From positions 4,836,001-4,900,000 of the forward strand of contig CP069300.1 of the NCBI GenBank assembly GCA_016839165.1: a stretch of 64,000 nt of DNA, in the 5' to 3' direction. Shown here piece by piece: positions 1 to 10,784 of this stretch. The stretch comes from Bradyrhizobium sp. PSBB068. Lineage in GTDB: Bacteria; Pseudomonadota; Alphaproteobacteria; Rhizobiales; Xanthobacteraceae. A program made the position numbers and the translations under genes. The first letter of the stretch is position 1. Each line of letters begins with the position of its first letter. A model generated the notes under the pieces. It saw only the letters and a program-made list of their open reading frames with translations, had not been told where the DNA came from and did no database searches.

Positions 1-662
1 ACGAACAGGACGGTTGCGCCGCTTTCGCAAATATGACGAACGCGCTTCATGCACTTGTTGACGAATGCGGTGTCACCGGCTGCGAGAGCCTCATCAACGA
101 TAAAGAGTTCGGGATCGACGCTGATCGCCGTGGCAAAGGTGAGCCGCGCCTGCATGCCGCTGGAGTAGGTCCGGAATGGCTGGTCGATCACGTCTTCAAG
201 TTCGCTGAAATCGATGATCCAGGGAACCTTCGCTTCGATCTCAGCTCGCGACATGCCGAGGCACATGCCGCCCAGGACGATGTTGTCGCGCCCCGACACG
301 TCCGGATGAAAGCCGGTGCCCAATTCCAGAATCGCAGACAGCTTTCCAGCCACTTCAACACGCCCGGTTGTGGCATCCAGCAGTCCGGCGATGATCTTCA
401 GGAGGGTACTCTTTCCCGCGCCGTTCGGCCCGATGATGCCGACCACGCGTCCGCGCAGCACTTCAAAGGAAACATTCTGGATTGCCCAATGCTCGTGGTG
501 TCGGGGCTTTCCGGTGAGGATCTCCTTCACGAAATCCAACGGCTGCGGATAGAGCCGATAGGCTTTTCCCAGGTCAGTGACGCGAATGGCGCACTGCGGC
601 TCCAATGAACCGGCAAGCGGGACCAGTCCGCCGTCGTTTCGATCGTCAGAGAGCATTGCCAT
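1..662 (-). CDS. wzt: Polysaccharide ABC exporter, ATP-binding subunit (Wzt/KpsT-like), 3'-truncated by window edge
   Basis: This is the ATPase that powers export of an undecaprenyl-linked polysaccharide across the inner membrane with the permease encoded just upstream. The minus-strand translation from 662 shows a Walker [10 protein letters not shown] at residues 78-86, a signature loop YSSGMQARL and a Walker [10 protein letters not shown]. The YSSGM form of the signature is typical of the Wzt/RfbE/KpsT group. Start ATG 662 overlaps the permease stop (646-648) by 17 bp, and an in-frame ATG also lies at 656. The reading frame is still open at base 1. Any C-terminal carbohydrate-binding domain, which would decide whether export is sugar-cap dependent, lies outside the window. 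Confidence 0.9.
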   Translation of the reverse strand, partial: MAMLSDDRNDGGLVPLAGSLEPQCAIRVTDLGKAYRLYPQPLDFVKEILTGKPRHHEHWAIQNVSFEVLRGRVVGIIGPNGAGKSTLLKIIAGLLDATTGRVEVAGKLSAILELGTGFHPDVSGRDNIVLGGMCLGMSRAEIEAKVPWIIDFSELEDVIDQPFRTYSSGMQARLTFATAISVDPELFIVDEALAAGDTAFVNKCMKRVRHICESGATVLF

Positions 663-1536
663 AGTACGGTTTCAGCTTTTCAAAGATGCGGTATCCGAGC
701 CCCAGACTGAACAGCGCGAACACGATGGTCACCGCCCAGGCGTACGGATGCCTGAACGAACCGAAGAAGAGAACGTCCTGGTAGACCCAGACGACGTAAC
801 TGAAGGGATTCGAATAGATCAACGGACGGAGTGCACGCGGCATCCAATCGGGCAGGTACACCGTCGGCATCAGATACATCGCAATCGACGTGAAGACCGT
901 AACGATCTCGCGCATATCGCGGAAGAACGGAGTGATAGCGGACAGGGCGAAGCTCAATCCGATCGCCAGAATCGCATGGATGGTAAACACGACCGGCAGC
1001 AACAGCAGCATCCAGCTGAGACCCCCCACATAAGCCTTGTAGACAATGACGAGCCCGAGGGCCGGCAGATGCGGGATCGTCGCAGCAATGGTCGCCGCGA
1101 TCGGGAGCAGCTCGATAGGAAACACGACCTGCTTGACGAGACTTGCGCTCCCGATCAACGCGCCCGGCCCGCGCACCAGCGCCGCCTGCAAGATCAGCCA
1201 CGGCACCAGGCTTGCGAGGATGTAGGCGGAGTAGTCGCCGGGGAAATCCGCGGTGATCGACAGCTTGCTGCCCAGCACGAAGCCGAAGATGAGCAGGTAT
1301 GTTCCGACGACGACCAGCGGGTGGATGAAAACCCACAAGGCGCCGAACCCGTGCCGCGCATGCGCGGCGCTCAGGTCACGATCGACCATCTCGCGCAAGA
1401 GATCGGGATATCGCCGGATCTGTTTGACTGTGGTCCACAGGGCCTGTGAGTTACGGTACGGCGACAGGCCGACCCGCACCCATCTTGCCGCCGGGAAGAG
1501 ACCATTCATCTTCAACGCGCCCCCATTCATCCGCAC
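646..1536 (-). CDS. wzm: Polysaccharide ABC exporter, permease (Wzm/TagG, ABC-2 type)
   Basis: This inner-membrane permease of about 296 residues has six hydrophobic segments arranged as in ABC-2 (Wzm/KpsM/TagG) proteins, including the amphipathic N-terminal region and the [19 protein letters not shown] first membrane segment. It would form the channel with the downstream ATPase. The start is GTG 1536 or ATG 1530. The GTG begins immediately after the asparagine-synthase stop (1537-1539), so the two are translationally coupled. Family assignment is firm; the exported polymer is not known from sequence. Confidence 0.9.
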   Translation of the reverse strand: MRMNGGALKMNGLFPAARWVRVGLSPYRNSQALWTTVKQIRRYPDLLREMVDRDLSAAHARHGFGALWVFIHPLVVVGTYLLIFGFVLGSKLSITADFPGDYSAYILASLVPWLILQAALVRGPGALIGSASLVKQVVFPIELLPIAATIAATIPHLPALGLVIVYKAYVGGLSWMLLLLPVVFTIHAILAIGLSFALSAITPFFRDMREIVTVFTSIAMYLMPTVYLPDWMPRALRPLIYSNPFSYVVWVYQDVLFFGSFRHPYAWAVTIVFALFSLGLGYRIFEKLKPYYGNAL

Positions 1537-3408
1537 CTAAAAGCAGCTTTCCATGATCTGCTCGAGGTTGAGCAGGGACCAGATCAGCAGCCGCCTGTTT
1601 TGTCGGCCTTCCAGATGTTCATCGACCAGTGAACGGACGGTCTTCCGGTCCACCAGATCGTAGATGCGGGCAGTGTTGCTGAAGAGCCTGCGTTTGACAT
1701 ACTCGATGCTCTCACCCTTGAACCAGCTGGCATCCGGCGCGGAAAAGCCCTGCTTCTCGCGCTCCGCCACTTCGTCGGGAATGTGCCGGCTCATCATCTT
1801 GCGCAGAATCAGCTTGCCGTCCTTGGTGCGCTCGTAATAGCGCTGCGCCTTTCCGCCGGGCTCGTTTTCGTTGAGGCTGACAACCTCGGTCAGATTGCCG
1901 AGCTTCATCTTGGCGGGCAGCTTCATCGCGAAATCGACCAGATCATTGTCGAGGAACGGCACCCTGCTCTCGAGCCCATGCGCCATCGCCAGCTTGTCCT
2001 CGACGACAAGCAGCCCGTTCAAGAACGTCTTGGCCTCGAAGTAGAGCGAATGATTGACGTAATCCTCGGGCCGCCGCAGCTCCGAAGCGTGCTCCTTGAA
2101 CACCCCCCTGAAGATATCAATCGGCGAGGTCTGCTTAGCCTCATCCCATACCGGTCCGAGCAGGCTCGGCATCGTTCCACTCGGAACCATGCGCTGCCAG
2201 AAACCAAAATATTTTTCGATGTAGTGATCGAAATCATCGTTCACGACGGCGCGATAGTAGCGCCAGGGATATCCAGCGAAGAGCTCGTCTCCCCCGGTCC
2301 CGGTCAGCACCACCTTGCCGAATTTGGATGCGAGCTTCGCCGCGTAGAAGTTGGGGTAGGACTGCCCGACGCGCGGCTCTTCCAGATGCCAGGCAAGCCG
2401 GGGCAGTGCACGCTCCATGTCTCCCGCCTTCAGGACCATTTCGTAGTGTTCGGTCTTGAACAGATAGGACATGTACTCGGCCTTCGTCCGCTCGTCATAG
2501 CCGAGCTCGACGCCTGAGGCCGAGTTGAGATCAAAGCCGACCGTAAACGTCCTCATGAACGGCAGCTGACTCGATGCCAGCGCGGTAATGGAGCCGGAAT
2601 CCATGCCGCCGGAGAGATAGCACCCGACCTCAACGTCGCTCACGAGTTGCCGGTTGACCGCCTGCCTGAACAGGCGATCGAGCTCGTCGAGCGCCTCGTT
2701 CTCATCGACTGCGTACTCGGGTTCCTCGAAATGGAAATCCCAGTACTGCACCGGCTCGCCAATCTTGCCTCCCTGCGAAATTTGCAGATAGCAACCGGCC
2801 GGCAGCAACTTCACGCCGGCAAACAGCGTCCGCTCCGCGAAGAAGTTCTGAAAGCTGAGATATTCCGAGAGGCCCCTGATATCGACGCGTGCCTTGTACT
2901 CGGGAAATGCCCGAAAGGCCTTATGCTCGGACGCGAACACAAAGGTCTGACCGAGCTCCGCATAGTAGAGCGGCTTCACGCCAAAGCGGTCGCGAGCCAA
3001 TGTGAGCTTCCGCTCTTGATTGTCCCAGATCGCAAAAGCGAACATGCCGTTGAACTTGAGCAGCGCACCAATGCCCCACTCGGCGAAGGCATGCAGCAGC
3101 ACTTCGCTGTCACCTGACGAATTGAAGACGTGCCCCTTGGCGGAAAGCTCGATCTTCAACTCCTTGAAGTTGTAGATTTCGCCGTTGTAGGTCAGCACAA
3201 ATCGGCCGTCGCGCGTCTCCATCGGCTGCCGCGCGGCGTCGGTCAGATCGATGATGGACAGCCGACGATGACCGAGGCCAACGGGACCGTTGCAGTAGTG
3301 GCCTTCGCCGTCCGGCCCGCGATGGGCAATGATATCGGTCATTGCCGTCAACGCGGTGATCGAAGCGGGTCGCCCGTCGCGGTGCAGAATTCCGGCTATG
3401 CCGCACAT
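1537..3408 (-). CDS. asnB: Asparagine synthase (glutamine-hydrolysing)-like amidotransferase, copy 1 of 3
   Basis: This is a class II glutamine amidotransferase of 623 residues. Met-Cys-Gly-Ile at the N terminus gives the nucleophilic Cys2 of the Ntn glutaminase domain (about residues 1-200). The synthetase domain has the PP-loop SGGMDS near residue 265 and GTGGDELFAGY further on. All key residues seem intact. Family members transfer glutamine ammonia to an adenylated carboxylate. In polysaccharide loci, homologues such as WbpS amidate uronic acids rather than make asparagine. Placed between an epimerase and the exporter permease and downstream of WlbA/WlbB, a role in converting a uronate to a uronamide is more likely than amino-acid synthesis, but this is inference. 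Start ATG 3408 is fixed by the Cys2 requirement. Confidence 0.9.
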   Translation of the reverse strand: MCGIAGILHRDGRPASITALTAMTDIIAHRGPDGEGHYCNGPVGLGHRRLSIIDLTDAARQPMETRDGRFVLTYNGEIYNFKELKIELSAKGHVFNSSGDSEVLLHAFAEWGIGALLKFNGMFAFAIWDNQERKLTLARDRFGVKPLYYAELGQTFVFASEHKAFRAFPEYKARVDIRGLSEYLSFQNFFAERTLFAGVKLLPAGCYLQISQGGKIGEPVQYWDFHFEEPEYAVDENEALDELDRLFRQAVNRQLVSDVEVGCYLSGGMDSGSITALASSQLPFMRTFTVGFDLNSASGVELGYDERTKAEYMSYLFKTEHYEMVLKAGDMERALPRLAWHLEEPRVGQSYPNFYAAKLASKFGKVVLTGTGGDELFAGYPWRYYRAVVNDDFDHYIEKYFGFWQRMVPSGTMPSLLGPVWDEAKQTSPIDIFRGVFKEHASELRRPEDYVNHSLYFEAKTFLNGLLVVEDKLAMAHGLESRVPFLDNDLVDFAMKLPAKMKLGNLTEVVSLNENEPGGKAQRYYERTKDGKLILRKMMSRHIPDEVAEREKQGFSAPDASWFKGESIEYVKRRLFSNTARIYDLVDRKTVRSLVDEHLEGRQNRRLLIWSLLNLEQIMESCF

Positions 3409-3448
3409 GTTGTCCTGGCCGATCTATTCAATGATCTCGTACGCGCGC

Positions 3449-4444
3449 TCAGATCTGGGCCTTGGCGCGCCGCTGATCGACCTGATCGATATGGCTCTTG
3501 CGCCACTCGATCAGCCGCCGCAACCCGTCATCGAGGTCGATCGCGGCGGTGAAGCCGATTTCTTCCTGTGCCCGCTTCGGCGATCCGATGCGATTGCGCA
3601 CAAGCGTGGCCTGGCTCCGCGGCGCATAGTTGATCGGCTGGTTGGAGCCGGTGAGATTGAGGAGCTTCTCGGCGATCTGCTTCAGCGAGGTCCGCTGTCC
3701 GGTGCCGACATTGTAGAAGCGGTCCGTCGCACTCGCGCCCATGGCGCAGAGATTGGCTCGCGCGCAATCTTCCACCGCGACGAAATCGAAGGCTTCCGAT
3801 CCGTCGCCGAGAATCGTCGGTCCTTCTCCCTTGTCGATGGCATCGAGCATCTTCATGATGACCGCGATGTAGGCGCCACGATAGTCCTGACGCGGACCGT
3901 ACACGTTCATGTAGCGAAGCCCGACATAGTCGAGGCCGTAGCGGAAGTGGTAGGCACGGGCCATCGCCTCGCCACAGATCTTGGTCGCGCCATAGAAGTT
4001 CTTGTTGTTGAACGGATGGTCCTCCGTCATCGGCTCCTCGACGGCATCGCCGTACACCGACGCCGAGGACGACCAGACCAGCCGCTTGACGCCGTTGCGC
4101 ACGCAGCCATCCAGGACGTTGAACATGCCGTTGACATTGACGTCGAAAGCCGTGCGCGGATATTCGTGACACTGCAGCAACCACAGCGCGGCGAACTGGA
4201 AAACGCCGTCGGCCCCCTTCAGGGCCGCATCGAGAATGTCGACCTGCGTGATGTCGCCGCCGGCCTCGAAAATCTTGACACGAGGGTCGCGCAGCGCGCC
4301 GGCCAGGTTTTCATGCGTGCCGCGCACGAAGTTGTCGTAGATCACGATCTCGCCGACATCGGTCTGCGTCAGTTGATCGACCGCATGCGACCCGATCAGC
4401 CCGGCGCCGCCGATCACGACAACTTTCTTTCCGCGAATGTCCAT
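3449..4444 (-). CDS. NAD-dependent nucleotide-sugar epimerase/dehydratase (extended SDR)
   Basis: Extended short-chain dehydrogenase acting on nucleotide sugars in the cytoplasm. The Rossmann dinucleotide motif GGAGLIG lies at residues 12-18, followed by YDNF after beta-2, a catalytic SSSASVYG segment and YGATK (catalytic Tyr and Lys) near residue 150. The length of 331 residues is normal. I chose ATG 4444 because GAGGA stands 9 bases upstream; a TTG at 4453 would overlap the wlbB stop but lacks that spacing. It lies within the wlbA-wlbB-asnB-wzm run. The sequence resembles UDP-glucose or UDP-GlcNAc(A) 4-epimerases, so conversion of the gluco to the galacto form of the uronate is possible; substrate is not provable here. 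Confidence 0.85.
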   Translation of the reverse strand: MDIRGKKVVVIGGAGLIGSHAVDQLTQTDVGEIVIYDNFVRGTHENLAGALRDPRVKIFEAGGDITQVDILDAALKGADGVFQFAALWLLQCHEYPRTAFDVNVNGMFNVLDGCVRNGVKRLVWSSSASVYGDAVEEPMTEDHPFNNKNFYGATKICGEAMARAYHFRYGLDYVGLRYMNVYGPRQDYRGAYIAVIMKMLDAIDKGEGPTILGDGSEAFDFVAVEDCARANLCAMGASATDRFYNVGTGQRTSLKQIAEKLLNLTGSNQPINYAPRSQATLVRNRIGSPKRAQEEIGFTAAIDLDDGLRRLIEWRKSHIDQVDQRRAKAQI

Positions 4445-4449
4445 TTTCT

Positions 4450-6606
<2,157 letters not shown>

Positions 6607-6607
<1 letters not shown>

Positions 6608-7245
6608 CACGCTCCCTGCGGCTGCTTGGGACGCAAGCCCAACAGGTCCGGCGCGAGCACCTTCTCTGCGCCGAAATTGCTGACCGCCTGGTCGAATACG
6701 CTTCGCGCCGCCGTCAGATGGGTGACGACGACAGCATCAAACGGCTCCTCGACCAACGCGTAGGAGGAAACCACCTTGACGCCAATGAACCTGGCGGCGG
6801 TTGCATCGGGATCGACGATCGCAAGGACCGAGATTGGTCCGTCGACCGCACACAGGATCGCAATTTCGCAAAGGTCCGATTGCCCGGCGAGCACGACCCG
6901 CTTGAAGCCCCGCGCCTGCGCACGTTCAAACAGCTTGCCATACTCCTCCTTCGCCTTGCGAAACAGCGAAAAGGAGTCGGACAGGAATTGAACGGTCAGC
7001 CGCGATTTCTCGGAGAAGCCCTGCGGTGTGAGATAGTACGCATATCGCCGCGCGGGAGCCTGCCCGACCTTGACGAAACCTTTCTTGATCGCCCGCTTCA
7101 GGTAGGCGTTGACCAGACCGAGCGCGACGCCCAGGTCGGCTGCGATCCGCCGCTGCGACTGCGCACCATCCGCCTCGAGCGAGGTGAGTAGTCCGAGCAC
7201 CAGCCGGTCGCTGTCATTCTCATCGGTCGGTAGAATGCCTGCCAT
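6607..7245 (-). CDS. Winged-helix regulator with C-terminal Rossmann-like domain
   Basis: A 212-residue protein and the first gene of the leftward polysaccharide operon. Residues ~15-85 look like a MarR/wHTH domain: RRIAADLGVALGLVNAYLKR is a helix-turn-helix, then a wing ending in YYLTPQGF. The rest (KRVVLAGQSDLCEIAILCAV, then VLAIVDPD and AVVVTHL) has the alternating beta/alpha look of a nucleotide-binding-like fold without an obvious catalytic motif. Pairing with a NusG-like factor suggests control of capsule or EPS expression. It may bind the palindromes in its own promoter (7280-7294, 7308-7322). ATG 7245 follows GGGATAGG; a GTG at 7248 is also possible. Ligand and DNA target are not shown by the sequence. 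Confidence 0.75.
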
Positions 7246-7269
7246 CACGCCTATCCCAACTGGAGAGGG

Positions 7270-7299
7270 CTGATAGCGCGTTCACCCAATGAACGTCAA
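7270..7299 (-). promoter_or_regulatory. Putative promoter with embedded palindromic operator (regulator/NusG/wlb operon)
   Basis: Reading leftward, a -35 TTGACG (7294-7299) is separated by 18 bases from a -10 TATCAG (7270-7275). The spacer holds the interrupted palindrome GTTCATTGGGTGAAC (7280-7294). Transcription would start near 7262, only about 15 bases before the first start codon. The same -35, spacer length and palindrome position occur at 10578-10607, which argues for a shared regulator acting by occlusion. Confidence 0.55.
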
Positions 7300-7307
7300 G
7301 CGAATTC

Positions 7308-7322
7308 GTTCACGCGATGAAC
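7308..7322. promoter_or_regulatory. Second palindromic operator copy
   Basis: GTTCACGCGATGAAC repeats the palindrome at 7280-7294, 28 bp away (close to three helical turns, so on nearly the same face). It lies just upstream of the putative -35. Paired sites at this spacing would suit cooperative binding by a dimeric regulator. Confidence 0.5.
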
Positions 7323-7382
7323 ACCACAACTATCTGATTATAAACGAATTCCCTCTTGAGCCTGTGTCGCGGCAGTCACACT

Positions 7383-8600
7383 TCAGGCCGGATCTGAGGA
7401 CTCGGCGAGATATCGCGCCGCCAGTGTCGAATAGCTGTACCGACGCGCGACGGCGACGCGATCGCTGAGCGGACGCGGCGGACCGTCCAGCGCGGCACGC
7501 AGGGAGACGGCAAGCGCATCGGCATCATCAGGCGCACATCGCGCGGTCACCAGATCTTCGAGCCCAACGAGCGCCCGTTCCTCGCAAGCAATGACGGTGC
7601 GCGGCGCGAAGAGGCAGTAGTCGAACAGTTTGTTGGGACTGATGCCGTGGTGATAGAGCGCATTCTTGTGGAAGGCGACGACGGCGCAATCGGAAGCATG
7701 CAGCATGCCGTGCACGACCGAGCGATCGACTTCCTCGTGAAACTCCACATTGGCAAGCGCTGCTGCCCGCTGCTTCAGGGCGTCCCGCGAGGTGCCGGAG
7801 CCGATCATCACGAAATGGACCCCGGTATTCGCTTTGCCAAGGATCGAAGCCGCGTCGAGAACGGCCTCCACCGCATTCGGCGGGCCCATGCCGCCGGCGT
7901 ACAGGACGACGCGCCTGCCCTGCTGCTTCAGCGCCTTGATGCGGTCGACGAGGGGATGATCGAGACACTCGATCGTCAGCGCGCTCTGTATTTCGCCGTC
8001 GGACACCCCGTTCGGGATCCACAGGAACTTGCCGGCCGCCAAGCCCCGCGCACGCATATGGGCTTCAGCTCCGGCCAGCAGGCAGATCACGCGATCTGCC
8101 GCGCGATAGGCAGCGCGCTCCTTCCAGCCCAGCACCTTCATCAGGGGATGCCATGGCGGCGTCATTCCAAGCGCCACGATGCTCTCCGGCCAGAGGTCGC
8201 GGATCTCCAGCCAGAACCCGGCACCGAATTGCCGTGCAACCTGTTGCGCCGCCGAGATGAAGAACAGATGCGGGCTCGACGCAATGATCAGATCCGGCTT
8301 GCCGAACTGCGCAGCAATTGCCGAGGCTGCCGAGCGGACAGCCGGCCCAAAGCTCAAATTGTTCCGAAGCCGCCCTAAACTGCCATCGCGATAGCGCGGC
8401 GCGTCGAGAAACCAGAAGTCGACGTCATTGATCCGCTGCGGTCCCGGCACGCGCGGCTGCCTGTGCAGATGGTGAAAGGCGGCGCTGACAACCACCACCC
8501 GATGCCCCATCTTCGTCCAGGCATCGGCTAGCCAGAACGGACGATAGTGACGGCCGAGACCCGGTCCCCCGGCGAACGGATGCAATAGCCAGATGTTCAT
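7383..8600 (-). CDS. Glycosyltransferase family 4 (WbuB-like)
   Basis: A 405-residue GT-B enzyme. The N-terminal domain carries GGPGLGRHYRPFWLADAW and ASSPHLFF...WLEIRDLWPES, the pattern of WbuB-type transferases that add an N-acetylated deoxy-sugar early in O-antigen synthesis. The C-terminal nucleotide-sugar domain has VVLYAGGMG and the SPNKLFDYC segment in place of the usual E-x7-E region. It follows asparagine synthase copy 2 with a 76-bp gap on the same strand and is probably co-transcribed from the promoter at 10578-10607. Donor and acceptor are unknown. Confidence 0.82.
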   Translation of the reverse strand: MNIWLLHPFAGGPGLGRHYRPFWLADAWTKMGHRVVVVSAAFHHLHRQPRVPGPQRINDVDFWFLDAPRYRDGSLGRLRNNLSFGPAVRSAASAIAAQFGKPDLIIASSPHLFFISAAQQVARQFGAGFWLEIRDLWPESIVALGMTPPWHPLMKVLGWKERAAYRAADRVICLLAGAEAHMRARGLAAGKFLWIPNGVSDGEIQSALTIECLDHPLVDRIKALKQQGRRVVLYAGGMGPPNAVEAVLDAASILGKANTGVHFVMIGSGTSRDALKQRAAALANVEFHEEVDRSVVHGMLHASDCAVVAFHKNALYHHGISPNKLFDYCLFAPRTVIACEERALVGLEDLVTARCAPDDADALAVSLRAALDGPPRPLSDRVAVARRYSYSTLAARYLAESSDPA

Positions 8601-8676
8601 GAGCCGGCCCGGAAAGAATCCGCTGACAAATCGGCAGTTGCCGATAGCGACGATGACATCCAGGAATCATCAGGCG

Positions 8677-10491
8677 TCATGGCGCTTCGACCCGAAAGCG
8701 CTCCCCCCAGAGCGCAACGCAATAAAGCCTCCAGCGCATTCCAAGGTCGAGCCGGTGAAATTTCCGCTTGAGCTTCGGCATGTCGACATAGCGAGCCAGG
8801 AGCTCGCTTGCGATCACCTTGTCATACATCGCGGCCGAGTGCCGGGTGAGCCAGATCTGGTCGGGCGCGGCAAAGCCGATCTTGTCCCGACGCCAGCTGA
8901 TGCTGGCCGGCAAAAGGTCGTTCATCGCGGCACGGAGCGGCCATTTTACCCAGCCCTTGTTCAGCTTGATGCGTGTCGGAAGAGCCAGAGCAAACTCGAC
9001 GAAACGATAGTCAAGGAATGGAAGCCGCGTCTCGATGCCGAACCTCATCGAATTCTTGTCTTCGAAGCGCAACAGCATCGGTAGATTGGTTTCATTGATC
9101 TCCAGCACTTGCATGCCCTGCGCGTCCCGCGCCTTCGACGCAAAGCGGCGCAGCGGTTCGGGAAGGTCAGGCTTTTTCAGAAAGGCGTAGCGCAAGCGGT
9201 AATAGGCGGCACGCAGCCCGGCCGAACTGGCGCCGAACAGATAGAACAGCAACCGTCCGCGCGAAATACCTGCCTGCGTTGCAGCGCTGAAGGCCGATAG
9301 AAATCCACCGACGCCACCGCGGCGGAGATGGTCGAGCAGCCAGGCAGCATAGTAGCGATGATATCCCAACAACGTTTCGTCGCCGCCCTGGCCGTCGAGC
9401 AGCACGATGACGCCATTCGATCGCGCGGCCCTCATAACTTCGTACTGCATCATGATCGAGGGGCCTGCGAACGGCTCCTCCTGGACCTCGAGCAAGGTCT
9501 CCGCCGTCGACGCGAAATCCTGATAGGTCGGCTTGGTGCGTAGCCAGTTCAATTCCGCCTTCTCCGCAACCTCCGCCGCGTAGGTCTCCTCATTGTTGGA
9601 GGCCTGCTCACTCACGGCCGTGATGGCAAAGAAGCGCTCGCCGGAACCTGGCGCATAACGCCGCGCGGCCAGCGCTGCCACGCTCGAACTATCCAATCCT
9701 CCCGAGAGGCAGGTTCCGACACGGACATCCGAACGCAGCCGCAGGCGCGTCGCGTCGTCAAGCAGCTCGCGCAGCGACCCTGCCGCGTCGGCCTCATCGG
9801 TCACCGCCGAACCCGGAGCAAGCGAATAATAGCGCTTGATTTCGACGCGGCCTGTCGACACGTCGACACGCATCCAATGCCCCGGAGGCAGCTTGTCGAC
9901 GCCCTTGAAGAAAGTCCGATTGGTATGGTCGGTCATGCCGCAAACGAGGAAATCGTTGATCAGACCATCATCCGCAATCGGGCGCTCGATCAACGGAAGA
10001 AGCTGGCGGATCTCGGAGCCAAACGCGAACTGCTTGGCCGTGTCGACATAGTAGAACGGCTTCACGCCGAACCGGTCGCGGGCGCAGAACAGCGTATTGT
10101 CGCGCTCATCGTGAATCGCAAACGACCACATGCCGTTGAAGCGCTCGAGGCACTCCGGGCCCCAGCAAATATAGGCCGTCAGCAGGACCTCGGTGTCCGA
10201 GGCCGAGTCGAAGGTATATCCGAGAGCCTCAAGCTCCGCGCGCAGCTCGATGTAATTGTAGATCTCACCATTGTAGGTGATCCAGACGGGAAGCCGCCTG
10301 TCGCACATCGGCTGCGCGCCGTCATCGGTCAGATCGATAACGGCCAGTCTCCGGTGGCCCAGCCCGACGTTCCCGCTAACCCTCACGCCGCGCCCATCCG
10401 GTCCACGGTGGGCAACGAGATCGGTCATCTGGTCCACTCGGCGGGCATCGACGGGCCCGGTCTTATCTACAAGTCCAAAAATGCCGCACAC
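8677..10491 (-). CDS. asnB: Asparagine synthase-like amidotransferase, copy 2 of 3
   Basis: A 604-residue class II amidotransferase. GTG 10491 is followed directly by Cys-Gly-Ile, giving Cys2 of the glutaminase domain, and GGATAGG stands upstream as ribosome-binding site. AHRGPDGRG and ITYNGEIYNY mark the glutaminase half. The ATP PP-loop SGGLDSSS lies near residue 264 and DGQGGDETLLGYHRYY follows. It differs from copy 1 across most of its length, so it is not a recent duplicate. As with the other copies, amidation of a sugar carboxylate is more likely than asparagine supply given the locus, but biochemical function is inferred. Confidence 0.9.
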   Translation of the reverse strand: MCGIFGLVDKTGPVDARRVDQMTDLVAHRGPDGRGVRVSGNVGLGHRRLAVIDLTDDGAQPMCDRRLPVWITYNGEIYNYIELRAELEALGYTFDSASDTEVLLTAYICWGPECLERFNGMWSFAIHDERDNTLFCARDRFGVKPFYYVDTAKQFAFGSEIRQLLPLIERPIADDGLINDFLVCGMTDHTNRTFFKGVDKLPPGHWMRVDVSTGRVEIKRYYSLAPGSAVTDEADAAGSLRELLDDATRLRLRSDVRVGTCLSGGLDSSSVAALAARRYAPGSGERFFAITAVSEQASNNEETYAAEVAEKAELNWLRTKPTYQDFASTAETLLEVQEEPFAGPSIMMQYEVMRAARSNGVIVLLDGQGGDETLLGYHRYYAAWLLDHLRRGGVGGFLSAFSAATQAGISRGRLLFYLFGASSAGLRAAYYRLRYAFLKKPDLPEPLRRFASKARDAQGMQVLEINETNLPMLLRFEDKNSMRFGIETRLPFLDYRFVEFALALPTRIKLNKGWVKWPLRAAMNDLLPASISWRRDKIGFAAPDQIWLTRHSAAMYDKVIASELLARYVDMPKLKRKFHRLDLGMRWRLYCVALWGERFRVEAP

Positions 10492-10577
10492 GAAATGCCT
10501 ATCCAGATTGATTCGATGGCGGAGCTCGGTATAACCGCCGCGTCAGAATATGTGCGCATTTGGAACAAACCGCCGCT

Positions 10578-10607
10578 GTCTTAGCCTGTTCGCGTATTGA
10601 ACGTCAA
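10578..10607 (-). promoter_or_regulatory. Putative promoter with embedded palindromic operator (asparagine synthase 2 unit)
   Basis: Leftward -35 TTGACG (10602-10607), 18-base spacer, -10 TAAGAC (10578-10583), with the palindrome GTTCAATACGCGAAC at 10588-10602. Architecture matches 7270-7299 position for position: both read TTGACGTTCA and then GAAC at the same offset. The site lies between divergent units, so the rightward glycosyltransferase genes could be affected too. Confidence 0.55.
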
Positions 10608-10784
10608 CGTTCCCGGACCAAACGAAGCTGTCTTCGTGCGTTGCTGAAACCTGAGATAGCGCTAGCCGGCCGCCAATTCCGTGCAGCCTCTCCGTGGGCC
10701 CGCGGCCATCCGAGCGGCACTTCGAACTGAACATGTGCTAAAAGCTCCCGGTTGACATTGAGTTGGCATCCATCGGACTCCCGA

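Noticed and set aside
10752..10757. TTGACA as a rightward -35 box for the tandem glycosyltransferases
   Set aside because: No acceptable -10 hexamer lies 16-18 bases downstream.
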